Shown piece after piece: positions 26,402-35,277 of a stretch of 54,683 nt of DNA. The position numbers and the translations under genes were made by a program. The stretch comes from an uncultured Erysipelotrichaceae bacterium (GTDB lineage Bacteria > Bacillota_I > Bacilli_A > Erysipelotrichales > Erysipelotrichaceae): positions 1-54,683 of the forward strand of contig CALUZH010000030.1 in NCBI GenBank assembly GCA_944325255.1, written 5' to 3'. Below the pieces are notes generated by a model. The model was not told the DNA's origin, searched no databases, and saw only the letters and a list, made by a program, of their open reading frames with translations. Positions within the stretch are counted from its first letter, which is position 1. The number at the start of each line of letters is the position of its first letter.

Positions 26402-27052
26402 TCATTGTAAACTTTTTTCGCTCATGATAAAAGCCATAATCGCATCGGCATCCGCAAAAACCTTGGCCCCGCTTTTAAGCAATCGTCCTTCATCCTGATG
26501 TCCACCTTTTAATAGGAAGGTTTCAACACCGAGTCTTTGGCCGATTTCTAAGTCATGCAAGGTATCACCAATCAGCAAATATTCACTTCTATCCTTATCT
26601 TTAAGATAGGCATGGGCCCTTGCATATTTACCATAAGCATAGATATCATCATTGCCGATAACATCTTTAAAATAATGCCTTATTTTTAATTCTTCCAATT
26701 GTTTTAAAACCTTTTCACTTTTAGATGCCGTCAATATTACAAAATCAAAATAAACACGATATTTTTTTAAAATGACTTCAATATCCCTTCTTAAAGCAGC
26801 ATTAAAAAAACGACTTTCATAAAGTTCAACCCACATTTTACCTACCTTTTCAAAAGAATGCCTTTGAAAATCAAAACCGGCTTTAAGATAATAATCACTG
26901 ACGGGAAAGGTAAAGATTTGACGATATTCATCTAAGGATAAGCCCTTATAATTATATAAAATCCTTCTTAAGTCATTGACCGCCGATAAGGAGATATTGA
27001 CATCATCCAAAAGCGTACCGTTAAAGTCCCAAAGTATCGTTTTAAGCATCAT
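26402..27052 (-). CDS. HAD-superfamily hydrolase, phosphoglycolate phosphatase-like
   Basis: 216 aa. Motif I reads WDFNGTLLDD, with Asn where most HADs have the second catalytic Asp; this DFNGT variant recurs in a recognised subgroup, so the enzyme need not be dead. Motif II is ILTASKS and motif IV LIGDTLHDLEIGQRLG. It follows rpoE by 15 nt in the same operon. Confidence 0.8.
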   Translation of the reverse strand: MMLKTILWDFNGTLLDDVNISLSAVNDLRRILYNYKGLSLDEYRQIFTFPVSDYYLKAGFDFQRHSFEKVGKMWVELYESRFFNAALRRDIEVILKKYRVYFDFVILTASKSEKVLKQLEELKIRHYFKDVIGNDDIYAYGKYARAHAYLKDKDRSEYLLIGDTLHDLEIGQRLGVETFLLKGGHQDEGRLLKSGAKVFADADAIMAFIMSEKSLQ

Positions 27053-27067
27053 ATTAAAAAGAAGACC

Positions 27068-27400
27068 TCAATAGTCTTCCTCGTTTTTCATTTCGCCATC
27101 CTCTTCATCCTCAAGTTCGGCATCTACTTCTTCCTCTTCTTCATCATCGGCATCCATATCGGCCAAATTGACATAAGTCTCTTCAAAAGTATGGCGTTCT
27201 TTCAAATCCCATTTATTGTCTTTAAGCGAAGCAAAGCGGCCATCCAAAGTAAGATCGGTATAAAATTCAGCAATCGCTTCTTCATTAGCGATATTGACCC
27301 GATTGGCCACCTCTTCCCAAAGCTTGCTGAAAGTCATGCTCCGTTTTTTCTTAGACATCACATCGTAGGCGACGTCAGTCATAGATTTAAAATTTGTCAT
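27068..27400 (-). CDS. rpoE: RNA polymerase delta subunit
   Basis: 110 aa. An N-terminal winged-helix (HARE-HTH) domain (MTDVAYDVMSKKKRSMTFSK) is followed by a long acidic tail rich in Asp and Glu. Delta is specific to Bacillota, promotes RNA polymerase recycling and modulates sensitivity to initiating NTP. It is the second gene after a DUF1934-like gene. Confidence 0.93.
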   Translation of the reverse strand: MTNFKSMTDVAYDVMSKKKRSMTFSKLWEEVANRVNIANEEAIAEFYTDLTLDGRFASLKDNKWDLKERHTFEETYVNLADMDADDEEEEEVDAELEDEEDGEMKNEEDY

Positions 27401-27413
27401 TACTGTAAAACTC

Positions 27414-27743
27414 CTAAAACATAATCTTCAAATTAAAAGTATCGCTGACCCGATAGCGGACTGTAATTTCCTTGGTTGAAAAATGATATGCCAAACGTTC
27501 GATATTGAGTTTCATAATTCCGAAACCCGATCTTACTTCACCATAACTTTCATCATAAAGATCAAGCACAGTCGTACCATCCGCTGACTCTCGTACAAGA
27601 GAAAGGCCCAAGTCACTAAAATCAACGGTCGTCATTGCACCGTCTTTTGATTTAAAGCTAAACGGGGTGCCGTTTATCGGCTCCCCTTCATATAATATCT
27701 GTAACGATTTCAAAGTCTCATTTTCAATCGTGATTAAGGCCAT
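27414..27743 (-). CDS. YwiB/DUF1934-like beta-barrel protein
   Basis: 109 aa, predicted mostly beta. Pattern and length fit the DUF1934 (YwiB, calycin-like) family: an N-terminal strand set, a central VRESADGTTVLDL, then GEVRSGFGIMKLNIERL and a final VRYRVSD strand. Resemblance is weak at sequence level and is partly supported by its place before rpoE. Function is unknown. A strong promoter precedes it. Confidence 0.5.
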   Translation of the reverse strand: MALITIENETLKSLQILYEGEPINGTPFSFKSKDGAMTTVDFSDLGLSLVRESADGTTVLDLYDESYGEVRSGFGIMKLNIERLAYHFSTKEITVRYRVSDTFNLKIMF

Positions 27744-27762
27744 TTCCTTATACTCAAGTAGA

Positions 27763-27790
27763 AGTATACAAAAATATTTTTTTATGTCAA
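27763..27790 (-). promoter_or_regulatory. SigA-type promoter of the DUF1934-rpoE-HAD operon
   Basis: TTGACA, 16 nt, TATACT on the minus strand; then about 12 nt to a TAAGGAA ribosome site and the ATG at 27743. It is the best consensus promoter in the window. Confidence 0.8.
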
Positions 27791-27903
27791 CAAAAAATGA
27801 AGCTTTTTTTATCCTTAAGCTGTAAAGGCTTTCATAATATTCGAAAATGCCTTATAATAATAGCGTGCTCATAAGTAATAAAGCACAAAGAAGGGGGACA
27901 AAA

Positions 27904-28101
27904 ATGACCGGTAAGGTTAAATGGTTCAATGCCGAAAAAGGCTATGGTTTTATCACCGGCGACGACGGTCGGGAAGTGTTTGTACACTATTCGGCAATTA
28001 ACAGTGATGGTTTTAAAACATTGGACGATGGTCAAGCCGTGGTTTATGAGATCAAAGAAAGCGATCGCGGACCACAGGCTTGCAATGTCCAAAAAGCTTA
28101 A
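27904..28101 (+). CDS. cspA: Cold-shock protein (CspA family)
   Basis: 65-aa OB-fold RNA chaperone. RNP1 is KGYGFITG and RNP2 VFVHYSAI. The ATG at 27904 follows AAGGGGG. A TATAAT at 27853 predicts a 5' leader of about 45 nt, shorter than in E. coli cspA. Confidence 0.96.
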   Translation: MTGKVKWFNAEKGYGFITGDDGREVFVHYSAINSDGFKTLDDGQAVVYEIKESDRGPQACNVQKA

Positions 28102-28107
28102 TAAGCA

Positions 28108-28139
28108 ATTTAAAAGCCGACGATGTCGGCTTTTAAATT
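28108..28139. terminator. Bidirectional terminator between cspA and rubrerythrin
   Basis: A long near-perfect palindrome (AATTTAAAAGCCGAC / GTCGGCTTTTAAATT) with a 3-nt loop serves both convergent genes. Confidence 0.85.
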
Positions 28140-28674
28140 AATAATCGATACGTTCAAGTTTAAAGGCGCTTTGAGCTTGACCACATAAAGGACATACAAG
28201 CGGTGCCTTCTTGCCTAAATGACGATATCCGCATTTACTGCAAACCCATACTTCTTCATGTTCCTTGGCATATACCAATTCATTTTCAACATTATTAAGT
28301 AATTCCAAATAACGTTCTTCATGATGTTTTTCGACCTTGGCTACCATATCCATTTGCGCAGCAATGCGGTTAAAGCCTTCTTCTCTGGCAACTTCGGCAA
28401 AGTCTTTGTACATGCTGGTCCATTCGTAGTTTTCGCCGCTAGCAGCCATTTGTAAGGCTGTTTTTAAATCCGGCATTCCGCCGTTTAAGGCTTCAAACCA
28501 CAAACGGGCATGTTCTTGCTCATTACGGGCTGTTTCGTCAAAGTACTTAGCTACCTGTTCTAAACCGTCTTTGCGGGCAACTTCGGCAAAGTAAGTGTAC
28601 TTGTTGCGAGCTTGCGATTCACCGGCAAAAGCTTCTTGCAGATTCTTTTCGGTTTTAGATCCCTTTAATTCCAT
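28138..28674 (-). CDS. rbr: Rubrerythrin
   Basis: 178 aa peroxide-reducing protein. The N-terminal four-helix diiron domain carries [25 protein letters not shown], and [12 protein letters not shown]. The C-terminal rubredoxin domain has CSKCGYR and CPLCG. It is translated from the ATG at 28674 after AAGGAGA and overlaps the PerR-like gene by 20 nt, so the two form a peroxide-response operon. Confidence 0.95.
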   Translation of the reverse strand: MELKGSKTEKNLQEAFAGESQARNKYTYFAEVARKDGLEQVAKYFDETARNEQEHARLWFEALNGGMPDLKTALQMAASGENYEWTSMYKDFAEVAREEGFNRIAAQMDMVAKVEKHHEERYLELLNNVENELVYAKEHEEVWVCSKCGYRHLGKKAPLVCPLCGQAQSAFKLERIDY

Positions 28675-29050
28675 AATTTTTCTCCTTTTCCCTGCATTTT
28701 CTGCACTTCCCTTTAAAGATGATCTCGGCATCTTCAATATCAAGACCCAGCTTGGCATAATCGGCATATAGCTTGGTGATATCTAAGGGAAGATCTATAA
28801 GCGCCCCACATGAAAGACATACAAAATGTCCATGCTTTTCCAAACATGAATCATAAATGATGCTTTTTCCGCATTTGACACTTTTTAGCTTGCCGGCATT
28901 CAGCAATTCTTCAAGCCGACGGTAAACCGTCGCCCGCGAAATAATCCGGCCATCCCTATTGAGTTCAGACAAAAGCTCTTCCGCCTTAATATGGCGTTTT
29001 CTTTGAAATAAAGCTTCATCGATTAATGTTTTTTGTCTGGTTTGCCGCAT
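28655..29050 (-). CDS. perR: Fur/PerR-family metalloregulator
   Basis: 131 aa. The winged helix has AEELLSELN and [17 protein letters not shown]. The zinc site is CLSC and CRKC, with HGHFVC supplying the sensing-metal His residues. Gene partner rubrerythrin favours PerR (peroxide sensing) over Fur. A palindrome-like operator lies on its own promoter. The symbol is by context; an Fe or Mn role is not excluded. Confidence 0.85.
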   Translation of the reverse strand: MRQTRQKTLIDEALFQRKRHIKAEELLSELNRDGRIISRATVYRRLEELLNAGKLKSVKCGKSIIYDSCLEKHGHFVCLSCGALIDLPLDITKLYADYAKLGLDIEDAEIIFKGKCRKCREKEKNYGIKGI

Positions 29051-29063
29051 AAATCACCTTTAT

Positions 29064-29106
29064 TGAGAATTAATCTCATTATAGCATTTAACGATTTGTT
29101 TGTAAA
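29064..29106 (-). promoter_or_regulatory. perR-rbr promoter with Fur-family operator
   Basis: On the minus strand: TTTACA (29101-29106), 17 nt, TATAAT (29078-29083). The interrupted palindrome TGAGAATTAATCTCA (29064-29078) covers the predicted start site and touches the -10 box. It has the 7-1-7 layout of Fur/PerR boxes although the wording departs from the PerR consensus, so autoregulation is likely. Confidence 0.65.
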
Positions 29107-29128
29107 GGCTGTCCTTATAATCTATAAT
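29100..29128 (+). promoter_or_regulatory. femX promoter, divergent and sharing -35 bases with perR
   Basis: TTGTAA (29100-29105), 17 nt, TATAAT (29123-29128), then 7 nt to the ATG at 29136. The -35 hexamer occupies the same bases as the -35 of the opposite perR promoter. The start site should fall on or next to the A of the ATG, so the transcript would be leaderless. Confidence 0.65.
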
Positions 29129-29135
29129 GATGTCT

Positions 29136-30401
29136 ATGGAACTTAAAATCATTGATAAAAAGACCTTTGATAATTTTGCCTATAATCATCCAAAAGCGCA
29201 TTTTATGCAAACTTCCCCATGGGGTGAAGTTGCCATGAAAAGACATATGCAAGCCTATCTTTTGGGTCTTTATGACCAAGAAAAATTAAAAGCGGTCGCT
29301 TTATTCTTAGAAAAGAAATTATTAAATTACAGCTATTTTTATTGCCCGCGCGGCTTCCTTATCGATTATGATGATAGGGCCCTTTTAAAAGTAATGGTTG
29401 AAGAATGCACAAAATTCGCTAAAAAACACCATGCCTTATATTTTAAAATCGATCCGGATATTATTATTCGCAAGCATGGAGCCAAGGGTGAGACCATATT
29501 TGAAGACAAGGCTAAACTTGAATTGATTGATGTCTTAAGTAAAATGGGTGGCCAACATAAAGGCTTTACTACCCGCTTTGCCGATTCCAGTAATCCTCGC
29601 TTCACTTTCCGCTTAAATCTTGATGCCGATATGGATAGTATTGTTGCCCATTTTCATCCGACATTGCGCAATATTATCAAGCGTCAAAACCCTTTTGACT
29701 TAGATATTTATAAAGGTGATGAAAAAGATGTCCAAGCCTTTTATGAGACCATGGAAGAAACTTCCAAACGCAAAGAAATCGTCCTGGAACCTTATTCCTT
29801 CTTCGCTGATTTCTATAATATCTTAAATCACTATGGCATGTCGGATATCTACTTGGCTAAATTAAATGTTCATAAGCTAAAAAACTATTATCAAAATAAA
29901 AAGAACGAATTAGAAAAAGCCCTTCTCCAAGCCAAAGAACCGACAGCTACACTCCGACAAAAAAAGGAACTTGGCAATCTTGAAGATCAGCTAAAAAAAG
30001 TAAATAAGGAAGCCGCCGCTGTCGATGAAATAAAGGCTGAAGAAATTGTCTTATCGGCGGTTATTACTGCCAAGTATAAGGATAAGGTATGGATTGTCCA
30101 TGGCGGTAACCGGGACATCTTAAAATTCGTCAATGCCAATTATGAACTTTACTATCGGATAATCTGCGATGCCAAGGCCCAAGGCTATCATTGGGTCGAC
30201 TTCTTCGGTGCTGAAGGAAATGTCGACCAAAGCAGCAATCTTTATGGCATCACCATGTTTAAAATGCGCTTCGGCGGCGACTTTGACGAATTTATCGGCG
30301 AATTTGATTTTATTTTAAAACCTCTTGTCAACAAGCTTTTAATGACCATTGTAAAGGCTCGAAGACGTTATTATATTAAAAAGGCAGAACACCAAAAATG
30401 A
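29136..30401 (+). CDS. femX: FemAB-family peptidoglycan aminoacyltransferase (first of a tandem pair)
   Basis: 421 aa, cytoplasmic. Fem enzymes add amino acids from aminoacyl-tRNA to the peptide stem of lipid II. Two GNAT-like subdomains are separated by a helical coiled-coil arm (about residues 250-300, KKNELEKALLQAK... QLKKVNKEAA), the hallmark of FemA/FemX. The segment QTSPWGEVAM at the start and YHWVDFFGAEGNVD near the end are typical. There are three candidate ATGs (29127, 29130, 29136); the promoter geometry favours 29136, and no ribosome site precedes any of them. It overlaps the next fem gene by ATGA. Confidence 0.88.
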   Translation: MELKIIDKKTFDNFAYNHPKAHFMQTSPWGEVAMKRHMQAYLLGLYDQEKLKAVALFLEKKLLNYSYFYCPRGFLIDYDDRALLKVMVEECTKFAKKHHALYFKIDPDIIIRKHGAKGETIFEDKAKLELIDVLSKMGGQHKGFTTRFADSSNPRFTFRLNLDADMDSIVAHFHPTLRNIIKRQNPFDLDIYKGDEKDVQAFYETMEETSKRKEIVLEPYSFFADFYNILNHYGMSDIYLAKLNVHKLKNYYQNKKNELEKALLQAKEPTATLRQKKELGNLEDQLKKVNKEAAAVDEIKAEEIVLSAVITAKYKDKVWIVHGGNRDILKFVNANYELYYRIICDAKAQGYHWVDFFGAEGNVDQSSNLYGITMFKMRFGGDFDEFIGEFDFILKPLVNKLLMTIVKARRRYYIKKAEHQK

Positions 30402-31672
30402 AAATTGTAGAGATACCCGCTGCACAATTCAATGAATTGACTAAAAACCATCCCTTGGCTTCTTTTGAACAGACTGCCAATTGGGCAAAGCTTAAAAAAT
30501 ATACCGGCTGGCAAAGTTTTTTTATCGCCTATGAAGATGAAAATGCCAATTATTTGGCCTATGCCATGTTGCTGGCTAAAAAGCTACCCTTATTTAATTA
30601 TTATCTTTTCTATTCACCTCATGGCTATCTCCTTGATTATAAAGATGAAGAATTGCTTAAAAATTTCCACCGAGACCTCTTGTCATATTTAAAAAAACAC
30701 CGGGCCTTTGAAATCATCATCGACCCCTACCTCATCTATCAAGAAAGAGATATTGACGGTAAGATTGTAGAAAATGGCACAGAAAACCGTATCGCCGTCG
30801 ATAATTTAAAGAATTTGGGCTATGTTCATAGCGGCTTTAATCTATATTATGAAAATCTTCAACCGCGTTTTCTATTCCGCTTAAATCTGGAAGGCAAAAG
30901 TTTTGAAGAACTTTTTAAAAATTTCCGTTATGAAGCCCGCAGACGGGCAAAACGCCAAGATTATCTCGCCATTACGGTTCGCGAATTAAGCCGTGAAGAA
31001 ATTCCGGTATATAAGCGTTTAATGCAAGATACCGCCAAAAGAAGAGGTTTCTTAGACCGATCATTGGGTTATTATGAACAAATGTATGACGCTATGCACG
31101 ATGATGGTCTTTTACATTATTATGTAGCCGAAATCGATTTTGAACGCTGTCGGCAAAATGTCCAAAAGGAAATTACTAAATCCTTAAATAAGATTTCCAA
31201 GTTACAAAGCCGAAGCAATAGTAAACATAATGAAAATGTCATTCATGAAGAAGAAATAGTTTTAAACAGCAATCAGGAATTATTGGCGGTCGTTGATAAA
31301 GCGTCTTTAGAATACGGCAATAAAATGGCCTTGAGCGGAGTGACTTTAATTACCTATGGTCAAGAAGCAGTAATGCTGCTGGCCGGCAATGATGAAAAAT
31401 ACCTCCAACACTTCATGACTTCCAATATCATCGTCAGCAACCTAATAAAATTAGCTCAAAGTAATGGTTATAAATATTATAATTTCTACGGTATCACCGG
31501 TGATTTTAATCCTCAAAGCGAACATTATGGCCTTTATGCCTATAAAAAACAATATGGCGGTGAAGTTGTGGAATTGATTGGCCAATTCTCCTATGTTGTT
31601 GCACCGCTTATCAAACACTTATATGATTTGGGTATCAAAATCTATAACTTGACTAAAAAGTTTAACTCTTAA
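30398..31672 (+). CDS. FemAB-family peptidoglycan aminoacyltransferase (second of a tandem pair)
   Basis: 424 aa, same family as the preceding gene but clearly diverged. N-terminal FEQTANWAKLKKYTGWQSF, central FLFRLNLEGKSFEELF and KRQDYLAITVRELS, a coiled-coil arm (NVQKEITKSLNKISKLQ) and a final YKYYNFYGITGDFN. Two Fem genes imply an interpeptide bridge or branch of at least two amino acids. A tRNA-Thr gene follows 71 nt downstream on the same strand. Confidence 0.87.
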   Translation: MKIVEIPAAQFNELTKNHPLASFEQTANWAKLKKYTGWQSFFIAYEDENANYLAYAMLLAKKLPLFNYYLFYSPHGYLLDYKDEELLKNFHRDLLSYLKKHRAFEIIIDPYLIYQERDIDGKIVENGTENRIAVDNLKNLGYVHSGFNLYYENLQPRFLFRLNLEGKSFEELFKNFRYEARRRAKRQDYLAITVRELSREEIPVYKRLMQDTAKRRGFLDRSLGYYEQMYDAMHDDGLLHYYVAEIDFERCRQNVQKEITKSLNKISKLQSRSNSKHNENVIHEEEIVLNSNQELLAVVDKASLEYGNKMALSGVTLITYGQEAVMLLAGNDEKYLQHFMTSNIIVSNLIKLAQSNGYKYYNFYGITGDFNPQSEHYGLYAYKKQYGGEVVELIGQFSYVVAPLIKHLYDLGIKIYNLTKKFNS

Positions 31673-31743
31673 AACAAATTATTGGCATTTTAGATAAAAA
31701 TAATGCTAATATATATGGGCACGACAAAGTCGTGACCATAGAT

Positions 31744-31819
31744 GCCGACGTAGCACAGCCGGTAGTGCAACGCACTCGTAACGCGTAGGTCGTAGGTTCA
31801 AGTCCTATCGTCGGCACCA
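31744..31819 (+). tRNA. tRNA-Thr (anticodon CGT)
   Basis: 76 nt with encoded CCA. Acceptor GCCGACG / CGTCGGC. The anticodon loop is CTCGTAA, giving CGT, with one mismatch closing the anticodon stem (A-C). The T-arm has GTTCAAGTC. It reads ACG codons. Confidence 0.93.
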
Positions 31820-31832
31820 TTCTTCTTTGTCC

Positions 31833-31877
31833 AAAAAGTCCTATATGGCTGATATAGCTAAAATAGGTCTTTTTTTA
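31833..31877 (+). terminator. Terminator of tRNA-Thr(CGT)
   Basis: Imperfect stem AAAAAG-T-CCTAT / ATAGG-T-CTTTTT followed by further T residues. Confidence 0.65.
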
Positions 31878-31995
31878 TGCCCTAAATCTCGAAAATTATC
31901 TTCTTAAATAGAGCTTTCCGCTGCTTTTTTACCGAAATTTAATTTTAATCGCCGGGATAAATGTTAATATATATAAGTATTGAAGGGGAGAAAAT

Positions 31996-32844
31996 ATGCC
32001 GGCATTATATGCTCATTATCATTTTGGCAATGCTGCCTTAGAGGGTCTTTCATCTGATCTAAAAAAGCTTATTAATACACATCACGAACTTTTTGATATC
32101 GGCGTTCAGGGACCGGATATCTTTTTTTATTATCATCCTTTAAAAAATAATCCTGTTGCCCGCTATGGCAATCAAATGCATGATGCCAAAGCCGCAGCCT
32201 TTTTTGTTCCTTTAAAAAATATTCTTTCAGAAAATATCAAGGATGAAGCTGCCATAAGTGCCTATCTTTTAGGTTTTACTTGTCACTATGCCTTTGATAC
32301 TTTGGCTCATCCCTACATCGCCAAAAAAATAATTGTCTCTCATGTTTCCCATTATGCCATTGAATCAGACTATGACCGATATTTGATGGTAAAGGATGGC
32401 CATTTTAATAGTTGCCTTGAACAAATTCATCCGACTTTAGAAAACGCTAAAATTATTCAAAAGTGTTTCCCTCAATTTTCTGTTTCCGTCATTCTCGATG
32501 CCATTAAGGGTATCAAAGACTATAATCGTTTGCTTTTGGCCCCGGGGGTTTTAAAGCGTACTATTTTAGGAAGCATTATGAAAATGCTGCCGATTAAGGA
32601 TTTTGCCGACCACTTAATAACTACTAAAGAAAATCCTTTATGCCGCGACAGCAATCTCCGACTTGATAAGATTCAAGCCCAAGCCTTAAAGCTCTATATA
32701 AAACTCAGTGAAAACCTGATGACTTATCTTCATGGCGAAAGTGACTTAAGTAATTTATTTGATCATACTTTTGATGAAAAAGATGATATTGACGATATAC
32801 CTGTTTATGAAGACTTGAATAAGGAGCGAAATTATGTCATTTAA
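31996..32844 (+). CDS. Zinc-dependent phospholipase C family protein
   Basis: 282 aa, helical. The N-terminus PALYAHYHFGN, then GVQGPDIFFYYHP, FTCHYAFDTLAHPYI and HYAIESDYDRY give the His/Asp zinc ligands of the PLC/S1-P1 fold. There is no signal peptide, so it is probably cytoplasmic, unlike toxins of this fold. The start follows GAAGGGGAG. It overlaps the MFS gene by 11 nt. Confidence 0.82.
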   Translation: MPALYAHYHFGNAALEGLSSDLKKLINTHHELFDIGVQGPDIFFYYHPLKNNPVARYGNQMHDAKAAAFFVPLKNILSENIKDEAAISAYLLGFTCHYAFDTLAHPYIAKKIIVSHVSHYAIESDYDRYLMVKDGHFNSCLEQIHPTLENAKIIQKCFPQFSVSVILDAIKGIKDYNRLLLAPGVLKRTILGSIMKMLPIKDFADHLITTKENPLCRDSNLRLDKIQAQALKLYIKLSENLMTYLHGESDLSNLFDHTFDEKDDIDDIPVYEDLNKERNYVI

Positions 32845-34066
32845 AATGAACAGTTTAGAAAAAAAGTGGGTTCTCTACGATGTCGGCAATTCGGCTTTTA
32901 CCCTATTGGTATCAACTATCATGCCGATATACTTCAATGCCCTGGCCTCAAGTGCCGGCATCAATGAAGTGGATTATTTGGCTTATTGGGGTTATGCCAC
33001 TTCCATCGCTACGGCCATAACCGCTATTTTGGGGCCGACCCTTGGCACCTTATCCGATGGCAAGGGCCGCAAAAAAGGCTTTTTTATGGCAGCCGTCTTA
33101 ATCGGTGCCATAGGCTGTATCTTTTTGGGCTTTATGCAAAGCTGGTTGTGGTTTCTCTTACTCTTTGTCTTGGCCAAGTCTGCTTATTCGGTAAGCTTAG
33201 TATTTTATGACTCAATGTTGGTTGATGTTACCAGCCAAGAAAGAATGGATGAAGTTTCTTCCCAAGGCTATGCCTGGGGCTATATCGGAAGTTGCATTCC
33301 CTTTGTCCTTTCATTGGTTTTGGTTTTAATGTATGAAAGTTTCGGCATCAGCCAGGCAACAGCGATGATTTTAGCCTTTATGCTTATTGCCGTTTGGTGG
33401 CTGGCCCTTTCCTTACCGCTTATCAAAGCTTATAAGCAAACCCATTTTGCTGAAGAAGGCGGCGAAGGTCTTAGAGGCTTGAGCCGTTTAAAAACAACCT
33501 TCAAGGACCTGCGCAAGCATCCTAAGTGTCTATGGTTTTTAATCGCCTTCTTCTTTTTCATTGACGGTGTCTATACTATCATTGATATGGCTACCGCCTA
33601 TGGCACAGCCTTGGGCTTTGATACTACTTCCCTTTTACTGGCTTTACTCTTAACCCAAATTGTTGCCTTCCCGGCCGCTATCATATTCGGCCGTCTAGCC
33701 AATAAATATCCTAGCTACAAATTAATCTATATATGTATTACCGCCTATCTTCTGATTGCCGTATATGCCATTTTTATGGTTGAACAATATCAATTTTGGA
33801 TCTTAGCTGTTTGTGTCGGTCTATTCCAAGGAGCCATCCAATCCCTGTCCCGTTCTTATTTCGCCAAAATTATTCCTGAAGAAAAAAGCGGGCAGTTTTT
33901 TGGCATTTATGATATTTGCGGAAAGGGAGCATCACTTTTTGGTACAACCATGGTTTCTTTAATAGCCCAAATAACCAATACCACTAACCTGGGTGTCGGT
34001 TCCTTAGCTATCTTATTTGCCCTGGGTCTTATTTTCTTTTATAAGACCAATAATATTAAAGCCTAA
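32834..34066 (+). CDS. Atg22/UMF1-like MFS transporter
   Basis: 410 aa with 12 predicted helices. EKKWVLYDVGNSAFTLLVST opens the family, followed by the MFS loop LGTLSDGKGRKKGFF and the mid-protein segment FYDSMLVDV. The family resembles the yeast vacuolar effluxer Atg22; bacterial substrates are unknown. It is coupled to the phospholipase gene. A second ATG five codons in is possible. Confidence 0.85.
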   Translation: MSFKMNSLEKKWVLYDVGNSAFTLLVSTIMPIYFNALASSAGINEVDYLAYWGYATSIATAITAILGPTLGTLSDGKGRKKGFFMAAVLIGAIGCIFLGFMQSWLWFLLLFVLAKSAYSVSLVFYDSMLVDVTSQERMDEVSSQGYAWGYIGSCIPFVLSLVLVLMYESFGISQATAMILAFMLIAVWWLALSLPLIKAYKQTHFAEEGGEGLRGLSRLKTTFKDLRKHPKCLWFLIAFFFFIDGVYTIIDMATAYGTALGFDTTSLLLALLLTQIVAFPAAIIFGRLANKYPSYKLIYICITAYLLIAVYAIFMVEQYQFWILAVCVGLFQGAIQSLSRSYFAKIIPEEKSGQFFGIYDICGKGASLFGTTMVSLIAQITNTTNLGVGSLAILFALGLIFFYKTNNIKA

Positions 34067-34092
34067 TAGGTCGATAAGGTTCACTTCCTAAT

Positions 34093-34127
34093 AAAAAGAG
34101 TACGTAATCAAAGTGTACTCTTTTTAT
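34093..34127 (+). terminator. Terminator of the phospholipase-MFS operon
   Basis: Perfect stem AAAAAGAGTAC / GTACTCTTTTT. Confidence 0.82.
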
Positions 34128-34136
34128 TTACTTAAG

Positions 34137-35266
34137 TTATTTATGTCGATAACTATCGGGAACATAACTTGCATAGAGATATTTATCTTCCCATATTTCA
34201 TCATGATAGGAACTATATTCACAAATCTTGCAGCCGTTATATAGATCATCGGCGATTTCGTAAATTACTTCTTTTAATTCTAGATTCGTTAAATATTTTT
34301 GGGGAATGGCTTTTAAGCCCAAATGAGCACCGACAATATTGCCGGTAACAGAGCCGGTTGAATCGCTGTCACCGGAATGATTAACCGATGCAACTATGGC
34401 CTTTGCAAAATCATTCCCATATTTAAGCGAACAATATATAGCGATAGCCAGTGTCTCTTCAGTTGCCCATCCTTGACCAAGTTTACTTATGTCCTTTAAA
34501 TCATTAAGGCATTGATCTTGAGACAGGTCAATAGCTTCATTAATTAAATTCATAAAATCCGGCAAATGCTTATTCTTGGCAAACAGGCGACTAATAGCTT
34601 TTTGCATATCCCTTACTGCGTCAAGAATCGTCATCTTTTCACTGTGGACCAAAACTTGAATAATATGAACCAAGGCCGCCGCCGGGATATAACCAAGCGC
34701 ATGACCATGAGCAAGAGCAGCTATTTCCGCACCGAGCATATCGATTTCATCAATCCCGCTTCCTGCCTCTTCAAAATACAGGCCGACCGGAGCGACCCGC
34801 ATCAATCCGCCACAGCCCTTGCTCATATTAACCGGTTTTCCGATCGAGCCGAAATTTTGACTGCCGATCACTGTCAAGCAAGTATTTCCCGGTGCCCGGC
34901 GGGCAAACATCGCCGGAACATTCAAAAGCCAGGAATAGTGCTCATTATCATCATCTAAGGGATATTTTTCGCTTTGGGTTTTATACCAGTCAAGATAAAC
35001 CTTTGCAATATAGTCAGGAATTGGACCCAATATACCGCGAGTCATATAGCGCGTATGGGCAAATAATATGCCATTGGCCGTAAATAGCGTCAATTGGGTA
35101 TCATCGGAAATTTGGGCTAAACGTTTTTAAGGACATATTCAATAGTTCCTCTTTTTTCAAAATAGTCAAATATTTCGGTACTATCCATAAATTCCAGCGG
35201 ATAGCCCATGGCATCACCAATCGCCCCGCCCAAAAGACAAGCCCGATATTTAGCAAGATTCTTCAT
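34137..35266 (-). pseudogene. ADP-ribosylglycohydrolase family gene, frameshifted
   Basis: The family removes ADP-ribose from proteins or splits related compounds. The first part (35266-35117, 49 codons) has ACLLGGAIGDAMGYPLEF with the first metal-site GD, then stops (VLKNV, TAG). From about 35122 a second frame continues directly with ISDDTQLTLFT (the second metal motif) to the normal end, including NHSGDSDSTGSVTGNIVGA. One missing A in an A-run (TTAAAAACG) explains the shift. The rest is intact, so the break may be recent, a sequencing error, or a real -1 slip (T AAA AAC). It lies 12 nt after the aminopeptidase gene. Confidence 0.8.
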
Positions 35267-35277
35267 ATAGCTCTATC

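Noticed and set aside
26402-27052. HAD phosphatase as catalytically dead because of DFNGT
   Set aside because: The Asn variant of motif I recurs in a recognised phosphatase-like subgroup and the other motifs are intact.
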